Under the pieces are notes generated by a model. The model made no database searches, was not told the origin of the DNA, and was given only the letters and a program-made list of their open reading frames with translations. A stretch of DNA of 64,000 nt, from NCBI GenBank assembly GCA_036571765.1, contig BROE01000007.1, positions 6,295,453-6,359,452 on the forward strand, written 5' to 3'. Position numbers and translations under genes: made by a program. The first letter of the stretch is position 1; the number at the start of each line of letters is the position of its first letter. Of this stretch, positions 61,701 to 64,000 are shown one piece after another. This stretch comes from Plecoglossus altivelis (Eukaryota; Chordata; Actinopteri; Osmeriformes; Plecoglossidae).

Positions 61701-63893
61701 GTGAGAAACGTTGGAAAAGGCCGTGTTTGTTCTAGTGTTGTTAACTACCGAATGGTGTTTTCTGGTATCATAGTGATAAATGGTAAGTGTGTGTGTGTGT
61801 GTTTCTTTTGGCAGCCCCCCAGCAAGCTAAGAGGCTGACCCCTCCTGCCATCGCCCTACGCTCCAAATCAATGACTTCAGAGCTGGAAGACATGGGTAAG
61901 CCTGCAGCAGAGAGGGGGATGAAAAAGGCAGAGAGAGAGAGATAAAGAGAGGGAGAGAGACAGAGAGAGACAGAGAGACAGAAAAAGAGAGAGAGACAGA
62001 GAGAGACAGAGAGACAAAGAGAGAGAGACAGAGAGAGACAGAGAGACAGAGACAGAGAAAGAGAGAGAGACAGAGACAGAGAAAGAGAGAGAGACAGACA
62101 GAGAGAGAGAGAGAAAGAGACAGAGACAGAGAAAGAGAGAGAAAGAGAGAGACAGAGAAAGAGAGAGACAGAAAGAGACAGAGAGAGAGAGACAGAGAGA
62201 GTAAAGTGAGAAAATGAATGTGTGCACTCTAAGGTTCTGAACGTGGCATAAAAAGAAAAGTGAATTTCAATAATTCATAAAATATGTATTGAGTTGATGT
62301 AGAGAGCCAGGTCATTATCCACAGAAGTGTTGCTGTGATTTAATAGCTTAATTACTGACAGATGAATGAGTTGGCCTGTGTCATGGACGCCCCTTCTCCA
62401 GTGTCTATAGCTCCTCCAAAACCTCCCACAGTCCAGCACCGCTGTGAAAATGCTCCCATACTGACATGCTTTCCTCTGCCCCTTTGGTGTGATTTGGTGT
62501 ATTGAGCAACGATGTTAACCGCAATGTCTTCTGTCTGTTGTGCTTTCCCACCGGAACCCCACCAGTGGAGAAAGGTGGGACAGTCCTTGTCTTCTGTGAT
62601 GTCATTGCCATTGTTGTCGTCCTCACCACCACCACCGCCGCCCTCCTCGTCACCCTCATCATCCCCCATGTGTACATTACTGTTGTCAAAGTACGCCCAG
62701 TATCTCATTATCATTGACACGCTTTCATGCAGATGGCTAGAGTTGTGGAAAACAGCCTTTTTTCTCTCTCTTTTTTTCTCTCTCTTTTTTTTCTCTCTCC
62801 CTCTCAAATGATGATGCGCTCCAGCAGCCTCTCCCTGGAAGAAGAAAGCAGGTGAACATCTCTCTCATCCCATCCTCCCATCAGCCCTCCAGCCCTAATT
62901 AAGAATCTCTCTGTGGTTTGATCCTTCGAATAATTCCATCTGCTTTTCAGAGTACGAGCCCTCGCAGGTGCCAGATAAGAAGAGGACAGTCTATCAGATG
63001 GCTCTGAGTAAGACTTGACCCCCCCCCCCCCCCACCCCCACCCAGTCAGCCCCGCCACCCCCCTCCTCCATCCCAGCCTTCTGCCACATAAAGAGGACGT
63101 TTGAACTGGCGAAAATAAAACGCGGCTTCATCCATTTGGCTTACCTTTCGCCGCCTGGGTGATAGACTCTCTCTTTCTCCCTCCGTTCTCCCTCCCCCCT
63201 CCCCCCTCCCCTCCAGATAAACTAGATGAGATCCTGGCAGCTGCTCAGCAGACAATCAGCACCTCTGATGGCCAGGGCCAGCGGGGGCACGGGGGCAAGC
63301 GAGACCGGAGCAAGAGCATCGTCCCTAACGAGGTGCTGCACCTCTCCAGGACCCCCCTCCATCTCATTCCCCCCAGCGCATCTCCCCGTCGTACCCTTTC
63401 ATCACACCCCTTTATTGCATCTGCCCCACCCACCCTGAAGAAACCTTCAGTTTGAACTCTTGACACCAGAACGCTGAACGTAATCTTCCTGTAGCAAAAT
63501 GGTTCACTTTCACATCTGAGAAGAGAATGTTCATTTACCGAAGTCATTCATCTTTATACGGACCATGACCTTGACTCTAACCACCAAACTACTGTTTGAA
63601 CTACGCACTTATAGTCCTTAATATTCTGCTGTACTTTCTGGATGTGCTATTTGAACGTCAATTAAAGCTTAAAGATCATCTAAATGAGTACAAATGTGAA
63701 ATCTAATGTAATCTTCCCCCCTCCTCTCTGCCTGCTGCTTCTGTGTTGTGTTGCTGTCTGGACCTGAAGCCGACCTTTGACCAGTCAGCCGCCGTCATGA
63801 TGGCGCCCGGTCCAGGATTCGGGTATAACAACGCCCAGTTTCCGCCTGGCCATGGAACTCAGCACGGAGTGATGATGCGCCAGAAATCAATCG
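43988..63893 (+). CDS. shank1: SH3 and multiple ankyrin repeat domains protein 1 (Shank1), 5' part; continues beyond the window
   Basis: Master scaffold of the excitatory postsynaptic density. Exons: 43988-44524, 46851-47054, 47602-47673, 47790-47898, 48203-48354, 48692-48859, 50578-50694, 50816-50893, 51112-51178, 52394-52563, 53078-53211, 53570-53718, 53937-54047, 54196-54274, 60678-60760, 60924-61048, 61519-61654, 61815-61895, 62951-63007, 63217-63332, 63770-63893; phases agree throughout (about 956 residues here). Order: acidic N-tail; SPN domain from MMVFRIGIPDIKQT (about 165) through YPQSFEKGVPYLEFRYKTRV; ankyrin repeats (about 290-500); SH3 (YSAVPGRVYVATRAY to GWFPSECVEEV, about 625-690); PDZ (DYIIKEKTVLLQKK, EGFGFVLRGAK, about 715-815); then SKSMTSELEDM, RTVYQMALNKLDEILAAAQQ and MMRQKSIG. 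RTVYQMALNKLDEIL matches SHANK1 and not SHANK2/3. The Homer-binding region and SAM domain lie outside. The start is the first in-frame Met after an acceptor; Met at 44039 is an alternative. Confidence 0.95.
46239..46297. repeat. (GT)n microsatellite in shank1 intron 1
   Basis: About 29 uninterrupted GT units between the first two coding exons of shank1. Confidence 0.95.
48864..49090. repeat. (TGCC)n tetranucleotide array with TGAC/TGTC variants
   Basis: It starts five bases after the exon-6 donor of shank1 and runs about 225 nt as CTGC/CTGT units. It reads as open Cys-Leu-Pro-Ala frames in several phases, none a gene. Confidence 0.95.
49263..49324 (+). repeat. (CT)n run forming a polypyrimidine tract before a candidate exon
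   Basis: About 22 CT units, then TTTCCTTCTCTCCCTAG, an acceptor at 49323-49324. The run may be chance, but it places a strong splice acceptor directly before the 42-nt segment at 49325. Confidence 0.85.
49325..49366 (+). CDS. shank1: Candidate alternative 42-nt ankyrin exon of shank1
   Basis: Acceptor CCCTAG before and donor GTACCC after; phase 0 at both ends; reads LRDEEEFGMQEIHK. It resembles the end of the preceding exon (VRDENGWEESHQ) and, even better, the human SHANK1 sequence at that place (ADENGWQEIHQ, from memory). An internal donor at 48824 (GGA, then GTGAGG), also phase 0, would let it replace those 12 codons, giving RAKLG-LRDEEEFGMQEIHK-ACQYG. Inclusion without replacement would add 14 residues in frame. 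Whether it is used in any transcript is not visible from DNA. Confidence 0.5.
51480..52393. repeat. 37-nt minisatellite (VNTR) interrupted by an assembly gap
   Basis: Units of 37 nt with CCTCCCCTCTCATGACCTCC and TCTCCTCCCGTCTCACC lie on both sides of a run of N (51660-52183), in the shank1 intron between exons 9 and 10. The gap almost certainly hides more copies. The array abuts the exon-10 acceptor at 52392-52393. Confidence 0.95.
51660..52183. other. Assembly gap (524 N)
   Basis: Unresolved bases. The true length is unknown, since N counts in assemblies are often estimates. Frames drawn through it are meaningless. Confidence 0.99.
52840..53032. repeat. CAGT-rich degenerate repeat with a duplicated 32-nt unit
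   Basis: Variants of CAGTCAATC and CAGTCAGT fill the end of the intron before shank1 exon 11. The unit CAGTCGGCCAGTCACACTGG is present twice in tandem with flanking CAGT units. Confidence 0.85.
53300..53560 (+). repeat. CT/CTCC-rich pyrimidine tract before shank1 exon 12
   Basis: About 260 nt of CTCCTCCTCC and TCTCCCTC leading to the acceptor at 53568-53569. All frames through it are Ser/Pro/Leu low-complexity and not coding. Confidence 0.9.
55480..55820. repeat. GT-rich degenerate microsatellite
   Basis: Clustered TGTG runs with GTGCGTGCGTAC and GGGTGTTTG interruptions over about 340 nt. Confidence 0.9.
56208..56330. repeat. Compound (GT)n-(GA)n microsatellite
   Basis: GT units up to about 56258, then a GA run from about 56260 to 56306 followed by degenerate GA sequence. 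Confidence 0.95.
58520..59064. repeat. Long CT-rich minisatellite (CTCTCTCTACCTCTCTCTGC units)
   Basis: About 540 nt of degenerate units, first about 34 nt long, later shorter with TGCCTCACTCTCTCTGCTTC. All three plus frames stay open as Ser/Leu/Cys repeats up to 224 codons. This is a consequence of the repeat and not a gene. Confidence 0.95.
60876..60898. repeat. Poly-C run upstream of a shank1 PDZ exon
   Basis: About 21 C, 25 nt before the acceptor at 60922-60923; it extends the pyrimidine tract. Confidence 0.9.
61925..62205. repeat. GA-rich degenerate repeat (GAGAGACAGAGAGAGAC units)
   Basis: About 280 nt of GAGA/GACA units in the shank1 intron after the SKSMTSELEDM exon. Confidence 0.95.
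62566..62574 (+). CDS. shank1: Candidate 9-nt microexon of shank1 (Val-Glu-Lys)
   Basis: TGGAGAAAG lies between CCCCACCAG and GTGGGA. Joined behind ...GAC ATG G, it reads V-E-K with phase 1 kept. Mammalian SHANK2 has L-V-(E/D)-K-A-S at the same place after SELEE (from memory), which supports the call. Such short exons are typical of neuron-specific splicing. Confidence 0.55.
62828..62851 (+). CDS. shank1: Candidate 24-nt microexon of shank1 (ASPWKKKA)
   Basis: It lies between CCAGCAG and GTGAAC, phase 1 on both sides, and reads (A)SPWKKKA. With the 9-nt microexon this gives SELEDM-VEK-ASPWKKKA-EYEPS, parallel to the SHANK2 basic segment VEKASVRKKK (from memory). The acceptor is a NAGNAG (CAGCAG), so one extra Ala is an option. 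Confidence 0.6.
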
Positions 63894-64000
63894 GTACATC
63901 TAACCTGGCTGATGCTACGACAAGTATCTGTGTCTTGTCTGTTTGAGTGATGTGTCCTGCTTAATGCACCTGTTGATATGAGGTTGGATAACTACATAAC
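63894..64000 (+). other. shank1 intron, truncated by the window end
   Basis: After the donor GTACAT at 63894 no further exon is seen. Downstream shank1 exons, including the large proline-rich exon and the SAM domain, must lie to the right. Confidence 0.8.

Overview
The window is genomic DNA from a teleost fish. Every protein-coding gene is split into short exons with vertebrate GT-AG introns, introns and spacers are full of fish-like simple repeats, and the gene set matches the human 19q13.33 neighbourhood (SLC6A16, SLC17A7/VGLUT1, SHANK1). I cannot name the species. All exon maps were built by hand from splice sites and reading phase; every phase closes, but no transcript data were available.

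Layout, left to right. (1) 1796-6765, plus strand: an 11-coding-exon SLC6 (NTT4/orphan type) neurotransmitter transporter, best called slc6a16, 650 aa, with an in-frame 33-nt minisatellite directly after its stop. (2) 8979-10378, plus: a three-exon gene for a 197-aa secretory single-pass membrane protein. It occupies the place of human GFY next to SLC17A7, but its identity is not proven. (3) 11387-21714, plus: complete slc17a7 (vesicular glutamate transporter 1), 13 exons, 581 aa, whose C-terminus carries poly-glycine where mammals have poly-proline. (4) 30500-25662, minus: an eight-exon immune receptor of 520 aa, with a split signal peptide using a 36-nt mini-exon, four Ig-like domains, an uncharged transmembrane helix and a tail with one YxxM and three tandem ITAMs. 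(5) 30.5-43.9 kb: a repeat-rich spacer with no firm gene and one orphan exon-like segment on the minus strand. (6) 43935 to the window end, plus: the 5' two-fifths or so of shank1 (SPN, ankyrin repeats, SH3, PDZ and start of the proline-rich region); it runs off the right edge.

Function. slc17a7 and shank1 are the pre- and postsynaptic sides of glutamatergic synapses, and the slc6a16-type transporter fits the same neuronal setting. The Ig receptor is unrelated in role and looks like a leukocyte-activating receptor.

Most notable observations: (a) the self-sufficient Ig receptor with YxxM plus three ITAMs; (b) a cryptic 42-nt exon in shank1 (49325-49366) whose product resembles, and can replace in frame, the last 12 codons of the preceding ankyrin exon through an internal GT donor at 48824; (c) 9-nt and 24-nt in-phase microexons after the shank1 PDZ; (d) a poly-Gly VGLUT1 tail; (e) a perfect 20-bp-arm hairpin just upstream of the last slc17a7 exon; (f) the coding-compatible minisatellite behind the slc6a16 stop.
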